The notes below the pieces were generated by a model. It searched no databases. It was not told the DNA's origin and saw only the letters and a list, made by a program, of their open reading frames with translations. Positions 38,249-47,818 of a DNA stretch of 64,000 nt are shown here, in pieces. Origin of the DNA: an uncultured Colwellia sp. (lineage in GTDB: Bacteria; Pseudomonadota; Gammaproteobacteria; Enterobacterales; Alteromonadaceae); contig CAJXYE010000003.1 in NCBI GenBank assembly GCA_913063325.1, positions 62,001-126,000 of the forward strand. Reading direction: 5' to 3'. Position numbers and translations under genes: made by a program. The stretch's first letter is position 1; every line of letters begins with the position of its first letter.

Positions 38249-39112
38249 ATGAAAGCTTCTTTGAAAAGTATTTTATCATTAACAACGTTATTTTTTATTA
38301 GTGCCTGCGGTGCTGATGATTCAGCTTGGCGTAAGCTTGAGCTTAATAACACCGCATTGCTTACTTTGCCCCATGGCAAAGTTGTTATTGAGCTTGCACC
38401 ACAATTTTCTCCTAAACATGTGGCACAATTTAGTGAGCTAACTAAACAAGGTTTTTATGATGGCACTAAATTTTACCGCGTTATTGACGGTTTTGTTGCC
38501 CAAGCTGGACCTAAAGATGGTAGTAAAAAAGATAAGTCAGTGCCTTTACTTGAGATGGAGTCACAGTGGAAAACAGATAAAAACTGGTCGTTTACACAAG
38601 TGCAAAAGCAAGATTTATTTGCCCAACAAACTGGCTTTAAAGACAGCTTTGCTATTGCTTATCAGGCTGGTGAAAAGCAAGATTCAGGTAGTGCATGGTT
38701 AACACACTGTCCTGGTACATTAGCCATGGCGAGAGGTAATGAGGCTGATTCGGCATCGAGTCATTTTTACTTTGTTATTGGTCAAGCGCCACGTTATCTT
38801 GATGATATTATGACTATATTTGGTCGTGTGGTTTATGGCATGCAGCATGTGCAAGCTATACAGAGAACAGAGGTTGTTGAAGGTGAGTATGCGGTTGATC
38901 ATCGTGACTTTACTAAAATCATCAAGATGCAATTGATGAGTGATGTGGTAAAAGTTGAACAAATACATATTGAAGTAGAAAATACTGAATCATCAGCCTT
39001 TGCAGAACGCTTAGTTAAACGTCGTGCCCGAGATGGCGCCTTTTTCTATAAAAAACCACCACCAGTGCTCGATGTTTGTCAAATCCCGATTAGAAGTCGA
39101 ATAGTTCAGTAA
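38249..39112 (+). CDS. Cyclophilin-type peptidyl-prolyl isomerase lipoprotein
   Basis: The 287-residue protein has a signal peptide with the lipobox FFISAC (Cys20), so it is probably anchored in the envelope and periplasmic. The cyclophilin domain (about 35-230) shows TLPHGKVVIELAPQFSPKHVAQF, KQGFYDGTKFYRVIDGFVAQ with the catalytic Arg, GTLAMARGNEADSASSHFYFVIG and TIFGRVVYGMQ. The C-terminal 55 residues (basic, SAFAERLVKRRARDG) are an extension. It should speed folding of exported proteins at proline bonds. The insertion between GFVAQAGP and GTLAMARG (about 60 residues) is longer than in E. coli PpiA. Element E4 ends 27 bases before the start codon and may contain part of the promoter. Confidence 0.9.
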   Translation: MKASLKSILSLTTLFFISACGADDSAWRKLELNNTALLTLPHGKVVIELAPQFSPKHVAQFSELTKQGFYDGTKFYRVIDGFVAQAGPKDGSKKDKSVPLLEMESQWKTDKNWSFTQVQKQDLFAQQTGFKDSFAIAYQAGEKQDSGSAWLTHCPGTLAMARGNEADSASSHFYFVIGQAPRYLDDIMTIFGRVVYGMQHVQAIQRTEVVEGEYAVDHRDFTKIIKMQLMSDVVKVEQIHIEVENTESSAFAERLVKRRARDGAFFYKKPPPVLDVCQIPIRSRIVQ

Positions 39113-39299
39113 CCTGGGCTAAAGTTAGGTGTACCGTAGGGAATCATGAGGTGACTTGGGTATATACTCTGCCTGTATAAAGTTGTTATTACTTTGTAAT
39201 TCCTGTTCATTATTTGTGCCCGAATGGTGGTGCTATGTTAATGTGGGTTATTAAATGGGCATTGTCCCCATATTTATGCAGCCAGACTGAGTCGTAATT

Positions 39300-40805
39300 T
39301 TGCCAACTTTCTCAATAAATTCGTTAATTAAGCACTTTTTTAATAGCCCAAATAAAAATAGTACCTTATTAGCTACATTCTTGTTTATTTGGGGACTTTC
39401 GAGTAGTAATGCCGTCGCTGATATTCAACCGCGTAGCGCTAGTCTAAATTACTCACAAAAATCATTATCAAATGCAGGTAATCCTGCTTCGGCTGCATTA
39501 ATCGTTAAACGGAAAGACCCTCATGTTATGACAGGAGGCTTAATAGAACTGGGCGCAGGTATTGAATATGGCGATTTAGATGAATTATTTGCTAAAATTG
39601 ATGAGTTATCAGAATTATTTAATCCTCCTAGTGAAGGTGATGATGGCAGTGAAATAGAACTACCCCCAACGCCAGAAAATCCTATCAGAGATTATACTTG
39701 GGAAGATTTATTTGCCGAGTACCCCGAGTTAGAAGATCGTCTTGAACTTGTCAAACATAAAGTTGTTACTACCGCAGGTATACTCGCACTCATCGCCGTC
39801 GAAGGCTACGGTAAAGCCGAAGCGACTAGTGAAGCGAGCTTTGTTGTGAATGAAGATTTGTTTGGTGGCACGTTATTATTTGGCATGGCCTATAAAGGTA
39901 ATTCAAAAGCGGTAGGTATTTTTGAAAATATCAACTTTGATGGTGAGCAGGCTAAAAGTGAACTCCAAAAAATACCTAGCTTTACCGAGGATGACCCAGT
40001 GCAAGAGCTCGATCTTTCTGGCGGTATCAGCTTGTTTTATAATCCAGCCAACAACAAGGTTAAAATGACTGTCGATAATGACAGTCTACTTTTGATTAAA
40101 GCGGCAAAAGTATCTCAATTTTCTCTGTCATATAGCCGTCATGCATTACAAAGTGATGCTGGCGATTTGTATTGGGGCATTAAGCCGGTTTTCTATCGTG
40201 TAGGTTTAACCAATGTCGGTACACGTATTGGTGATATTACCGATACCGAAGCTTTATTTGATGACATAAAAGATGCAAGTTTTATCTATGAGAATGGCTA
40301 TGATGTTGACTTAGGTATTGTTTGGGCTGCTCCGCACTATCAATTAGGGGCGTCACTGACTAGCTTATTTGAACATACATATGAATTTCCAGAGCTTGAT
40401 AGAAGACGGTTTAGCTCTGAAAGTATTTTAAATCAGCTAAATCGGCATGAAGTCTATGTTATGGAGCGTCAGCTGAAGCTTGAGGCGGGTATTTATACTG
40501 ACCAGCGACATTGGAGCTTAAATGTAGAACTAGATGCTAATCCGGTTAGCGATCCTATGCATGATGAATATCAATGGTTTACCTTAACAGCAGGCTATGC
40601 AGCAGACAGTTGGTGGTTGCCGAGCGCCCGTTTTGGTATGAGTAGAAACTTAGCAGGAACGGGCTTAGGTTATATAAATGCTGGAGTGACCGTGATGAAG
40701 TTTATTAATATTGATGTAGCCACAACCCTTGATACTGTTACCTTGGATGGTACTGAAAGGCGCCGCGGTGCTAATATTCGTTTAGGTGTTCAATTTGATT
40801 ATTAG
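39300..40805 (+). CDS. Outer-membrane protein of the TraF-like family (PF13729 type)
   Basis: The 501-residue protein starts at TTG; the signal segment is about 23-41 (LLATFLFIWGLSSSNAVA). RSASLNYSQKSLSNAGNPASAALI and the late FGMSRNLAGTGLGYINAGVTVMKFINIDVA resemble the 'conjugal transfer protein TraF' family. In marine bacteria, chromosomal members are probably outer-membrane barrels unrelated to conjugation. The mature protein alternates strands and ends in an aromatic (RLGVQFDY). An acidic low-complexity loop (PPSEGDDGSEIELPP) lies near residue 115. No conjugation genes are near, so a role in DNA transfer is unlikely. Confidence 0.7.
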   Translation: MPTFSINSLIKHFFNSPNKNSTLLATFLFIWGLSSSNAVADIQPRSASLNYSQKSLSNAGNPASAALIVKRKDPHVMTGGLIELGAGIEYGDLDELFAKIDELSELFNPPSEGDDGSEIELPPTPENPIRDYTWEDLFAEYPELEDRLELVKHKVVTTAGILALIAVEGYGKAEATSEASFVVNEDLFGGTLLFGMAYKGNSKAVGIFENINFDGEQAKSELQKIPSFTEDDPVQELDLSGGISLFYNPANNKVKMTVDNDSLLLIKAAKVSQFSLSYSRHALQSDAGDLYWGIKPVFYRVGLTNVGTRIGDITDTEALFDDIKDASFIYENGYDVDLGIVWAAPHYQLGASLTSLFEHTYEFPELDRRRFSSESILNQLNRHEVYVMERQLKLEAGIYTDQRHWSLNVELDANPVSDPMHDEYQWFTLTAGYAADSWWLPSARFGMSRNLAGTGLGYINAGVTVMKFINIDVATTLDTVTLDGTERRRGANIRLGVQFDY

Positions 40806-40821
40806 CAGCCTCAACCCGATC

Positions 40822-41316
40822 TCAATTACTGCTTTTAGGTAAAGATTTATAACGAATAGCAATAATATCGAAAATACGTTCACCTTCGGGTGTCTGAACT
40901 AGCACTTCATCATCTACCGCTTTACCTAAAAGTGCTCGGGCCATAGGGGAATCAATACTGATCTCTCCGCGGTCAACGTTCCACTCATCAGGACCGACTA
41001 AGCGATAAATAATTTCAACATCGTCTTCGTTAATTAAAGTAACCCAAGCACCAAAAAATACGCGGCCTTCTTGCTGTGGATCTGGGTATACAATGGTTAA
41101 ATCTTCAGTTCGCTTCATTAAAAATCGCACTCGGCGATCTATTTCACGTAAACGTCTCTTCCCATAAATGTACTCAGCATTCTCACTACGATCGCCTTGG
41201 GCTGCTGCCTCACTCACTGATCGAGTAATCTTGGGACGCTCATCTTTCCAAAGAAATTTAAGTTCTTTATCTAAACGATCCCAGCCTGCACGAGTTATAT
41301 AGCTTGATTTTTTCAT
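40822..41316 (-). CDS. greB: Transcription elongation factor GreB
   Basis: From the ATG at 41316 the protein is 164 residues, the usual GreB length. It starts MKKSSYITRAGWDRLDKELK and has the coiled-coil tip DRSENAEYIYGKRRLREIDRR with the two acidic residues that stimulate RNA cleavage by polymerase. The C-terminal FKBP-like domain follows (VFFGAWVTLINEDD, RLVGPDEWNVDRGEISIDSPMA). The open frame extends upstream to 41403, but those residues are not GreB-like, so the shorter start is preferred even though its ribosome site is weak. greB beside tex is a conserved gammaproteobacterial neighbourhood, here with a GGDEF gene between. Confidence 0.95.
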   Translation of the reverse strand: MKKSSYITRAGWDRLDKELKFLWKDERPKITRSVSEAAAQGDRSENAEYIYGKRRLREIDRRVRFLMKRTEDLTIVYPDPQQEGRVFFGAWVTLINEDDVEIIYRLVGPDEWNVDRGEISIDSPMARALLGKAVDDEVLVQTPEGERIFDIIAIRYKSLPKSSN

Positions 41317-41518
41317 GGTATATTTTACATCATAAGTATCTTCTGCATGGATAATATCAAAAATCTCCAGCACATTGGTAAATACCAAGTATCTTCGAGC
41401 CATGACTTTTGCTTAAACATTTGGTTATCAGATTAAGGAGAATTACTGCATAGACTTGGTATTACTCATGATCACCTACCATACTATAAAATAATTAATC
41501 ATTTCGATGGAAGTGTGA

Positions 41519-42811
41519 ATGAAAGCATTGGTTGTTGAACCCTCAAAAATGTATCAATTACTGCTAGATGAATTTCTCAATGGCTTTTCTATTAGTCACC
41601 AAGTAGTCACCACTGGAGAGTCGACGTTAGCTGAATTAGCCAAAGAGTCGGTAGATCTAGTCATTATTGCTATGAATCTATCGGATACTTTAGCGACTAC
41701 GCTCGCTGGTAAAATTAAGTCACAGGAGAAATTCTCTCATATCACTATTGTCATCATGACAGGTGAACATGATCAAGAAAAGCTTACACAAATGAAAACT
41801 GCTGAAGTGAACTATGTTTGCCAGCGTCAGGAGTTAAATCAGCTAAAGCATGTTTTAACTCAATTAACTCGAAATGATCTATCAATTAGTACTGTTTCAG
41901 GACACATTTTGTATATTGAAGACCACCTGACCATTGCCAATATGACCATGGATATTTTGAAGCAAATGGGGCTAACCTTTGAGCACTGTAACTCTGCAGA
42001 GCAAGGTTTAGTGCTATTTGAAGAAAATAGCTACGATTTAGTCTTGTTAGATATTATCTTGATGGGTAAAAAAGATGGTATTGAAATGATAAAAGAGATC
42101 AGAGCACGACCAGACCATAAAAATTTAATCCCTCTATTAGCCATGTCTGGAACCTCTAAAACCAGTGAGCGTATTCATGCTTTAAAAGTGGGGGCTAATG
42201 ATTTTATTATAAAGCCCGTAGTGCAAGCTGAGCTCTCAGTGAGAGTTAAAAACCTTATTGTAGCCAGACAATTACATTTAAAAATAATCAGTCAACAACA
42301 AGATTTAGAGAAATTGGCGATGACAGACCAATTAACTGGACTCTATAATCGCTACTTTCTAAGCTCCTTCATCGAAAAAGCATTGAGTCTGGCAAAGCGT
42401 CATAAATATCCACTTAGTATAGTTATGATCGATCTTGATAAGTTCAAATTTATCAATGATAACTTTGGCCATGAATTAGGCGATGAAGTACTGGTAAAAA
42501 TTTCGTCAGTACTGCAAAAAAATTGTCGGTTAGAAGATATTGCTGTGCGTTTAGGCGGAGATGAGTTCTTAGTGGTTTTACCACACTGTGCACAAGAGCA
42601 AGCCATTAAAAAAGCCAATGACATTTGTAGTAAAGTTCATGCTATTGAAGCTAGCCAAGCGGATGTTGTGGTGGCGGCAAGCTTTGGTGTTAGTTCGACC
42701 GAACAAGGTAGTTTCAACTATAAGACCTTATTTGATTTGGCTGATCAGGCCGCTTATCAGGCCAAAAAACAAGGCGGAAATTGTGTGTGTTCTTTAGGAG
42801 GTGAAACTTAA
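41519..42811 (+). CDS. Response regulator diguanylate cyclase (REC-REC-GGDEF)
   Basis: The 430-residue protein has two receiver domains followed by a GGDEF domain. The first receiver (1-120) is degenerate: Ala51 sits where the phospho-accepting Asp is expected ([10 protein letters not shown]). The second (128-255) is intact, with Asp178 in [10 protein letters not shown] and the conserved Lys in FIIKPV. The cyclase domain (about 270-430) has [10 protein letters not shown], the active site GGDEF at 346-350, and an RLED inhibitory site 5 residues before it. It should make c-di-GMP when the second receiver is phosphorylated. No cognate kinase is adjacent. Confidence 0.92.
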   Translation: MKALVVEPSKMYQLLLDEFLNGFSISHQVVTTGESTLAELAKESVDLVIIAMNLSDTLATTLAGKIKSQEKFSHITIVIMTGEHDQEKLTQMKTAEVNYVCQRQELNQLKHVLTQLTRNDLSISTVSGHILYIEDHLTIANMTMDILKQMGLTFEHCNSAEQGLVLFEENSYDLVLLDIILMGKKDGIEMIKEIRARPDHKNLIPLLAMSGTSKTSERIHALKVGANDFIIKPVVQAELSVRVKNLIVARQLHLKIISQQQDLEKLAMTDQLTGLYNRYFLSSFIEKALSLAKRHKYPLSIVMIDLDKFKFINDNFGHELGDEVLVKISSVLQKNCRLEDIAVRLGGDEFLVVLPHCAQEQAIKKANDICSKVHAIEASQADVVVAASFGVSSTEQGSFNYKTLFDLADQAAYQAKKQGGNCVCSLGGET

Positions 42812-42903
42812 AACTGATTTGTTCGTCGCACTATAATTTTCGTCAGAACGCTTTTCTGTTATCATGCTGTTCAACATATTATCTCAGCTGGAACTGCCTT
42901 TTA

Positions 42904-45270
42904 ATGTTAACTATTGCCGAGCAAATCGCTCAAGAACTCAATGTTAACGCGGTACAAATTAATGCCGCTATTACCTTACTTGATGATGCCTCTACCGTGC
43001 CATTTATCGCTCGTTACCGTAAAGAAGCCACTCAAGGTTTAGATGATAATCATCTTCGACATTTAGCACAGCGATTAAGCTACTTACGTGAGTTAGCCGA
43101 TCGTCGACAAGTGATATTAACCAGTATTAAGCAGCAAGATAAACTGTCCCCCGCGCTGGAGAAATTAATTGAGCAAGCCGACAACAAAACACGTTTAGAA
43201 GATTTGTATTTACCTTACAAACCTAAACGTCGTACCAAGGGGAAAATTGCCAGTGAAGCAGGCATAGAGCCATTAGCAACAAGTCTTTTTAATAACTGGC
43301 AGTTATCACCTGAACAAGAAGCTAAAGCCTTCATTAATGAAGCTGCAGGTTTTGGTGATGTTAGCTCTGTATTGGAAGGTGCGAGTTATATTCTAGCGGA
43401 ACGCTTTAGTGAAGATGCTAATTTATTAGCAAAGCTTCGTCGTCATTTATTAAAACAAGCACATTTAACCAGCAAGCTAGTTAAAGGCCAAGAGAGGGCT
43501 GGAGCCAAGTTTCGTGATTATTTCGAACATAGTGAAAAATTAAGAACCGTTCCATCTCATCGTATGCTCGCCATGTTACGCGGCAAGAACGAAGGGTTTT
43601 TGCAAGTGAGTATCGATGTCGACCCTGGCCAAGAAAAAGGCACGGTTAGTAGCGCTGAACAAATCATAACTGAGCACCTAACATTAAGGCTAACTAAGCA
43701 AGCGGCAGCCGTTTTTTTAACTAAAGTTGTACAATTGACATGGAAAGCCAAACTAAGTGTCAGTTTATCAACTGAGCTGATCACTAGTTTACGTGAGCAA
43801 GCGGAAACACAAGCGATAGATGTTTTCTCTAATAATCTTGCTGATTTATTAATGGCTGCACCAGCAGGCCCTCAAGTAACGTTAGGATTAGATCCAGGCT
43901 TAAGAACAGGTTGTAAAATTGCCATTGTTGATGGCACAGGCAAGTTACTGCATACCGCCACTATTTTCCCGCACGCGCCACAAAATCATTGGGATAAATC
44001 TGTTAGGACGCTTGTTAATACCTGTCGTCAACATAAAGTGGAATTAGTCGCGATTGGTAATGGTACTGGCTCACGCGAAAGTGACAAGTTAGTTGCTGAA
44101 GTTATACAAACTTTTAAAGACGATGAAAGCAAATTACAGCTCACAAAAATGATTGTTAGTGAGGCAGGGGCATCTGTTTATTCTGCTTCAGAATTTGCCG
44201 CTAATGAATTTCCTGATTTAGATGTGTCAATTCGTGGTGCAGTGTCGATTGCCCGTAGATTACAAGATCCGTTAGCTGAATTAGTTAAAATTGATCCTAA
44301 AGCAATCGGTGTTGGTCAATATCAGCACGACGTTAGTCAGAGCCAACTCAGCAAAACCCTTGATGATGTTGTCGAAGATTGTGTAAATGCAGTGGGTGTT
44401 GATTTAAATAGCGCATCAGCAGCTTTATTAACTCGTGTTTCAGGGTTAAACAAAACAATGGCAAATAATATTGTTTCCTATCGCGATGAGCAGGGGCGTT
44501 TTACCAATAGAAAGCAACTGAAAAAAGTTGCACGTTTAGGGCCAAAGGCGTTTGAACAATCAGCTGGATTTCTACGTATCAGTGATGGTGATAATCCGTT
44601 AGACCAATCGGCACTGCACCCTGAGAGTTATCCCGTCGTTGAAGGAATTTTAAAACAATTGCAGCTTGATGTGAATAAAGTGCTTAATAACGATGAGCAG
44701 TTAAAGTCACTCGATATTAGTCAATTAACAAGTGGTGATATTGGTGAAGTCACCATCAAAGAAATTATTAAGGAGTTGGCTAAACCCAGTAGAGATCCGC
44801 GGCCTGAATTTAAAACCGCAAGCTTCGCTGAAGGTGTTAATACCATGGCGGATTTAACCATAGGTATGATACTTGAAGGGGTTGTTTCTAATGTCGCTAA
44901 TTTTGGCGCTTTTGTTGATATTGGTGTGCACCAAGACGGCTTAGTACACATTTCATCAATCACAGACAAGTTTGTTAGTGATCCACGTGAAGTTGTCAAA
45001 GCAGGGGACATTGTTAAGGTGAAGGTATTGGAAGTTGATGTTGCGCGTAAACGTATCAGCTTAACTATGCGTTTGGATGAGCAAGTTGTTACCGCTAGTC
45101 AAAGGCCTTCTTCAGCACAAAGTCGTGATAACAATGCTACAAATCATAGTAACAATAAGAATAACCATGGAAAACCAGCTCATTCGCAAAATAAGCCAAA
45201 AAGTAAAAAAGTAGACAATGCCGCGATGGGTAACGCTTTCGCTGATGCTTTTGCTAAGCTGAAGAAATAA
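42904..45270 (+). CDS. tex: Transcription accessory protein Tex
   Basis: The 788-residue protein matches Tex/YhgF. Residues 1-310 are helical ([39 protein letters not shown]). A YqgF-like RNase H domain follows ([19 protein letters not shown] near 327), then helix-hairpin-helix repeats ([40 protein letters not shown]). An S1 RNA-binding domain near 655-725 contains [28 protein letters not shown]. The tail is basic and Asn/Ser-rich. It binds nucleic acids and affects transcription elongation. It precedes the tandem Fur-box RNA genes and is transcribed in the same direction. Confidence 0.96.
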   Translation: MLTIAEQIAQELNVNAVQINAAITLLDDASTVPFIARYRKEATQGLDDNHLRHLAQRLSYLRELADRRQVILTSIKQQDKLSPALEKLIEQADNKTRLEDLYLPYKPKRRTKGKIASEAGIEPLATSLFNNWQLSPEQEAKAFINEAAGFGDVSSVLEGASYILAERFSEDANLLAKLRRHLLKQAHLTSKLVKGQERAGAKFRDYFEHSEKLRTVPSHRMLAMLRGKNEGFLQVSIDVDPGQEKGTVSSAEQIITEHLTLRLTKQAAAVFLTKVVQLTWKAKLSVSLSTELITSLREQAETQAIDVFSNNLADLLMAAPAGPQVTLGLDPGLRTGCKIAIVDGTGKLLHTATIFPHAPQNHWDKSVRTLVNTCRQHKVELVAIGNGTGSRESDKLVAEVIQTFKDDESKLQLTKMIVSEAGASVYSASEFAANEFPDLDVSIRGAVSIARRLQDPLAELVKIDPKAIGVGQYQHDVSQSQLSKTLDDVVEDCVNAVGVDLNSASAALLTRVSGLNKTMANNIVSYRDEQGRFTNRKQLKKVARLGPKAFEQSAGFLRISDGDNPLDQSALHPESYPVVEGILKQLQLDVNKVLNNDEQLKSLDISQLTSGDIGEVTIKEIIKELAKPSRDPRPEFKTASFAEGVNTMADLTIGMILEGVVSNVANFGAFVDIGVHQDGLVHISSITDKFVSDPREVVKAGDIVKVKVLEVDVARKRISLTMRLDEQVVTASQRPSSAQSRDNNATNHSNNKNNHGKPAHSQNKPKSKKVDNAAMGNAFADAFAKLKK

Positions 45271-45306
45271 ATAACAAGTATTATAAAAATAATTGTCGAA
45301 ATAGTG

Positions 45307-45335
45307 TTGACTACCGTAATGAGAATGATTATCAT
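45307..45335 (+). promoter_or_regulatory. Fur-controlled sigma70 promoter of sRNA copy 1
   Basis: The -35 hexamer TTGACT (45307-45312) and the -10 hexamer TATCAT (45330-45335) are 17 bases apart. The Fur box TGAGAATGATTATCA (45320-45334) matches the 15-base Fur core TGATAATnATTATCA at all but one position and overlaps the -10, so iron-loaded Fur should block transcription. Confidence 0.88.
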
Positions 45336-45341
45336 TTGTTT

Positions 45342-45528
45342 CGTTGCTTAGGCAGTGAATGCTCTCTCACTAAATAAGCAGCAGCAAAGCACGGAACTTA
45401 GTGGTTATGTTCCAGGACGCATAACCGCTGAGTGCCAACTTTGAGACTTTACGGAGTCAATCGGCTTTAAAATTTTTGATGGTTTAACCAGTTACACTTT
45501 CTTGATGGCAAGTGTTACTGGTTTTTTT
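45342..45528 (+). ncRNA. Predicted Fur-regulated small RNA, copy 1 of a tandem pair
   Basis: About 187 nucleotides run from a start predicted 7 bases after the -10 to the end of the terminator T-run. A 5' hairpin (AGTGA...TCACT) exposes the loop ATGCTCTC. Next comes the octamer AAAGCACG, which also occurs in the RyhB core of enteric bacteria. A central hairpin pairs CTTAGTGGTTATG with CATAACCGCTGAG (two G-U pairs) around a loop containing TCCAGGA. The terminator pairs ACCAGT-T-ACACTT with AAGTGT-T-ACTGGT, followed by TTTTTTT. No convincing open frame is present. By analogy with PrrF and RyhB it probably spares iron by base pairing with mRNAs when iron is scarce. The class is inferred, not matched. 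Confidence 0.82.
45487..45528 (+). terminator. Rho-independent terminator of sRNA copy 1
   Basis: A 13-position stem (ACCAGTTACACTT / AAGTGTTACTGGT, one T-T mismatch) is followed by seven T residues. Confidence 0.92.
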
Positions 45529-45596
45529 ATGTCTATAAATCAAAGTTTATTTTATACGATTTTAAAAATTACCACTTAGTTAGTACAATTTCTATT

Positions 45597-45780
45597 AAAT
45601 TTTAAACGACCCTACTATCCCCAAGTATTTCTTATTACTTCCCCTTAAGCGCAGGCTAACTTCATTTAGTTGTTGTGTAGTTGCTAGTGACATCTGTCAT
45701 ATCTGCGAGATCATTAATGCGTGGATTAACTTCATTGGGTGCTTGCTTTGTTACTCGATAATACGTGTAATTTGTGTATT
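45597..45780 (-). pseudogene. Decayed duplicate of the chemoreceptor gene 3' end
   Basis: Read leftward, this segment matches the last 60 or so codons of the chemoreceptor gene at 46051-47685. Its end reads LNEVSLRL...VGSFKI, compared with [10 protein letters not shown]...VSRFKI in the intact gene. In-frame stops and small shifts make it non-coding. It was carried along when the neighbouring small-RNA gene was duplicated. Confidence 0.85.
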
Positions 45781-45803
45781 TAAAAATAATTGTCAAAATA
45801 GTA

Positions 45804-45832
45804 TTGACTATCTTAATGAGAATGATTATCAT
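45804..45832 (+). promoter_or_regulatory. Fur-controlled sigma70 promoter of sRNA copy 2
   Basis: TTGACT (45804-45809) and TATCAT (45827-45832) are separated by 17 bases, and the Fur box TGAGAATGATTATCA (45817-45831) is identical to that of copy 1. Confidence 0.88.
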
Positions 45833-45838
45833 TTGTTT

Positions 45839-46026
45839 CGTTGCTTAGGCAGTGAATGCTCTCTCACTAAATAAGTAACAGCGAAGCACGGAACTTAGTG
45901 GTTATGCTCCAGGACACATAACCACTAAGCACCACTTTGGGGTTCTACAGTTTTAAATTCGACTTTAAAATTTTTGATGGTTTAGCCAGTAATACTTACT
46001 TAATAGTCAGCGTTACTGGTTTTTTT
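45839..46026 (+). ncRNA. Predicted Fur-regulated small RNA, copy 2 of a tandem pair
   Basis: About 188 nucleotides, laid out like copy 1. The 5' segment to AAATAAG is identical to copy 1. The RyhB-like octamer is reduced to AAGCACG. The central hairpin CTTAGTGGTTATG / CATAACCACTAAG is now fully Watson-Crick: changes relative to copy 1 turn its two G-U pairs into A-U pairs, and the loop keeps TCCAGGA. The segment between the central hairpin and the terminator has diverged most. The terminator pairs CCAGTAA with TTACTGG, then TTTTTTT. Transcription ends about 25 bases from the stop codon of the convergent chemoreceptor gene. The different middle parts could give the two RNAs partly separate targets. 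Confidence 0.82.
45986..46026 (+). terminator. Rho-independent terminator of sRNA copy 2
   Basis: CCAGTAA pairs with TTACTGG, with a looser inner stem, followed by seven T residues. Confidence 0.9.
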
Positions 46027-46050
46027 ATGCTTATAAATTAGTGCTTATTT

Positions 46051-47685
46051 TTAAATTTTAAAACGACTCACTACTTCAGACATACCATTGCTACTGAGTT
46101 TTAAATGCTGGCTAGTCTCATTTAATTGTTGTGTGGTCGCCAAAGATTCATCAGTCATGCCTGCGAGATCATTTATACTTAAATTAACTTCATCGGCTGC
46201 TTGGCTTTGTTGCTCGGTAGCTCGCGCAATTTGAGTATTCATATCTGAAATAACTTCCATTAAGCGATCTATTTCAGATAAAGAATCATCAGCTTTGGCT
46301 GTCTGCTCTACCGTTTGCAGTGAAATATCTTGACTAACTTTCACCGCAGAAACTGCATCTTGTGCCCCAGCTTGCAATTTTTGAATCATTTTCTGAATCT
46401 CGTTAGTACTTTGCTCTGTTCGGTTAGCTAAAGTACGCACTTCATCAGCGACTACGGCGAAACCACGGCCTTGTTCTCCTGCGCGTGCAGCCTCAATTGC
46501 GGCATTCAGCGCTAATAAATTGGTTTGTTCTGCAATACCTCTAATGACATCGAGAACTGAGCCAATATTGTCACTCTCAGATGCTAAGCTAGCAACTACT
46601 TGACTAACATCATTAATATTACTCGATAACGATTGCATTTGGGTAATGGTATGAGAGATGATTTCTTTGCCATCGGAGGTATTACTTCTCGCATCATTTG
46701 CAGCTTGCTCTGCAGAGCTGGCGTTGTCACTCACTTCTCTAATTTGTGAGGTCATTTCTTCCATCGCGGTAGCGACTTGTGCGGTAATATCATTTTGGCT
46801 TTGGATAAGGGTTTTCACTGTATCACTAGCCCCAGATACGGCCTCTGCATGCTCTATAACTTGTGCGGTATTATCGGCAACATCTTGCAATGATTGACGC
46901 ATCTTTCCAGTAAAATCATTGAAATACTTAGATAAACGCGATATCTCATCTTGGCCACTAGCATCTAAAGCACTGGTAAGGTCACCTTCGCCTTGAGCAA
47001 TATCTTTCATTAATTCAGCGGCGGAGCGAGTCGGAACTAAAATACTCTTGCCAATAACGTAACTTACGCCCATGATAATAATGGCAATAATTAAGCTGTC
47101 AATAATCACTATATTACGTTGTTTAGCAAAATCTGCGTTAATATCATCCAAGTAGGTGCCTGTACCTAGGATCCACTGCCAAGGAGTAAAACCTTTTACA
47201 AAACCAATTTTATCAACGGGATCGTCAAAGCCAGGTTTTGCCCATTTGTAATCAACGAAGCCTTCGTTTTTCGCTTTGACAATATTAACCATCTCGATAA
47301 ATAAGGCTTTACCATCAGGGTCTTTAACACCTGCTACGTTTTTACCATTCAACTGAGGTTTAATCGGGTGCATGATCATATTGGGAGTGAAGTCGTTAAC
47401 CCAAAAATAATTATTGGTATCGTAACGTAAATTGGAAATAATGGCTAAGGATTGCAACTGTGCTTCTTTTTCAGTAAGTTCGCCGTTTTGTTGTAGGGCA
47501 TAATGGTGCTCAATAATGCCGTAACTAGTGTAGACTAACTCGTTAGTTGTGAATTTTTTTTGCTCCAATAAAGTATGATACTCTTCAGATAGACTCACGA
47601 AATCAAGTACAATTAGCCCAATAATGATTAATGACACCAGCATAGCTAACCTCTGCTGTATGGTATATTTACGTAAAAAACCCAT
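46051..47685 (-). CDS. Methyl-accepting chemotaxis protein with single Cache domain
   Basis: The 544-residue receptor has TM1 at about 12-32 and a periplasmic sCache_2 domain (about 35-185, with [19 protein letters not shown] and [18 protein letters not shown]). TM2 is at about 192-212, then HAMP. The signalling hairpin tip is [20 protein letters not shown] with downstream [20 protein letters not shown]. sCache_2 domains usually bind small organic acids; the ligand here is unknown. No methylesterase-binding pentapeptide was seen at the C-terminus (VVSRFKI). The 3' end is duplicated as a remnant at 45597-45780. Confidence 0.93.
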   Translation of the reverse strand: MGFLRKYTIQQRLAMLVSLIIIGLIVLDFVSLSEEYHTLLEQKKFTTNELVYTSYGIIEHHYALQQNGELTEKEAQLQSLAIISNLRYDTNNYFWVNDFTPNMIMHPIKPQLNGKNVAGVKDPDGKALFIEMVNIVKAKNEGFVDYKWAKPGFDDPVDKIGFVKGFTPWQWILGTGTYLDDINADFAKQRNIVIIDSLIIAIIIMGVSYVIGKSILVPTRSAAELMKDIAQGEGDLTSALDASGQDEISRLSKYFNDFTGKMRQSLQDVADNTAQVIEHAEAVSGASDTVKTLIQSQNDITAQVATAMEEMTSQIREVSDNASSAEQAANDARSNTSDGKEIISHTITQMQSLSSNINDVSQVVASLASESDNIGSVLDVIRGIAEQTNLLALNAAIEAARAGEQGRGFAVVADEVRTLANRTEQSTNEIQKMIQKLQAGAQDAVSAVKVSQDISLQTVEQTAKADDSLSEIDRLMEVISDMNTQIARATEQQSQAADEVNLSINDLAGMTDESLATTQQLNETSQHLKLSSNGMSEVVSRFKI

Positions 47686-47793
47686 AAAATTCTCTTCTGA
47701 ATTAGTAAGCTGTATTTGTTAGTTTAGTTCATTTTTTACTATAATCACTAATAGGCAAGATTAAAAAAATCTCAGCTGAAAATAGCAATGAAT

Positions 47794-47815
47794 AAAGGCT
47801 CTCTACGACGCCTTT
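47794..47815. terminator. Short hairpin after the symporter-kinase gene
   Basis: AAAGGC (47794-47799) pairs with GCCTTT (47810-47815), with A- and T-rich borders. The stem is only six pairs, so termination strength is uncertain. Confidence 0.5.
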
Positions 47816-47818
47816 TTA

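Larger units (their letters stand above)
45284..45780 (+). repeat. First copy of a 497-bp tandem duplication (sRNA gene plus chemoreceptor 3' remnant)
   Basis: Similarity to the next unit begins at TAAAAATAATTGTC (45284 and 45781) and covers the Fur-box promoter, the RNA gene, its terminator, and about 180 bases related to the 3' end of the chemoreceptor gene. A 62-base block (45317-45378 and 45814-45875) is identical in both units. Confidence 0.92.
45781..46239 (+). repeat. Second copy of the tandem duplication (sRNA gene plus chemoreceptor 3' end)
   Basis: This unit is offset 497 bases from the first over the RNA gene. The offset falls to about 456-459 over the chemoreceptor-related part, because the first unit has roughly 40 extra bases after its terminator. 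The right part of this unit is the true 3' end of the chemoreceptor gene. Confidence 0.88.

Noticed and set aside
39300-40805. Conjugation system
   Set aside because: The TraF-like name comes from the protein family only. No other transfer, relaxase or pilus genes are present.
40822-41403. Longer GreB with a 29-residue N-terminal extension
   Set aside because: The added residues do not resemble GreB and the ATG at 41316 gives the family length.
45372-45440. Small peptides encoded within the sRNAs
   Set aside because: The only frames are four or five codons long (for example MFQDA / MLQDT) and have no ribosome sites.
45342-46026. Riboswitch or leader of a downstream gene
   Set aside because: Both units end in strong terminators and the next gene is convergent, so there is no gene for them to control in cis.
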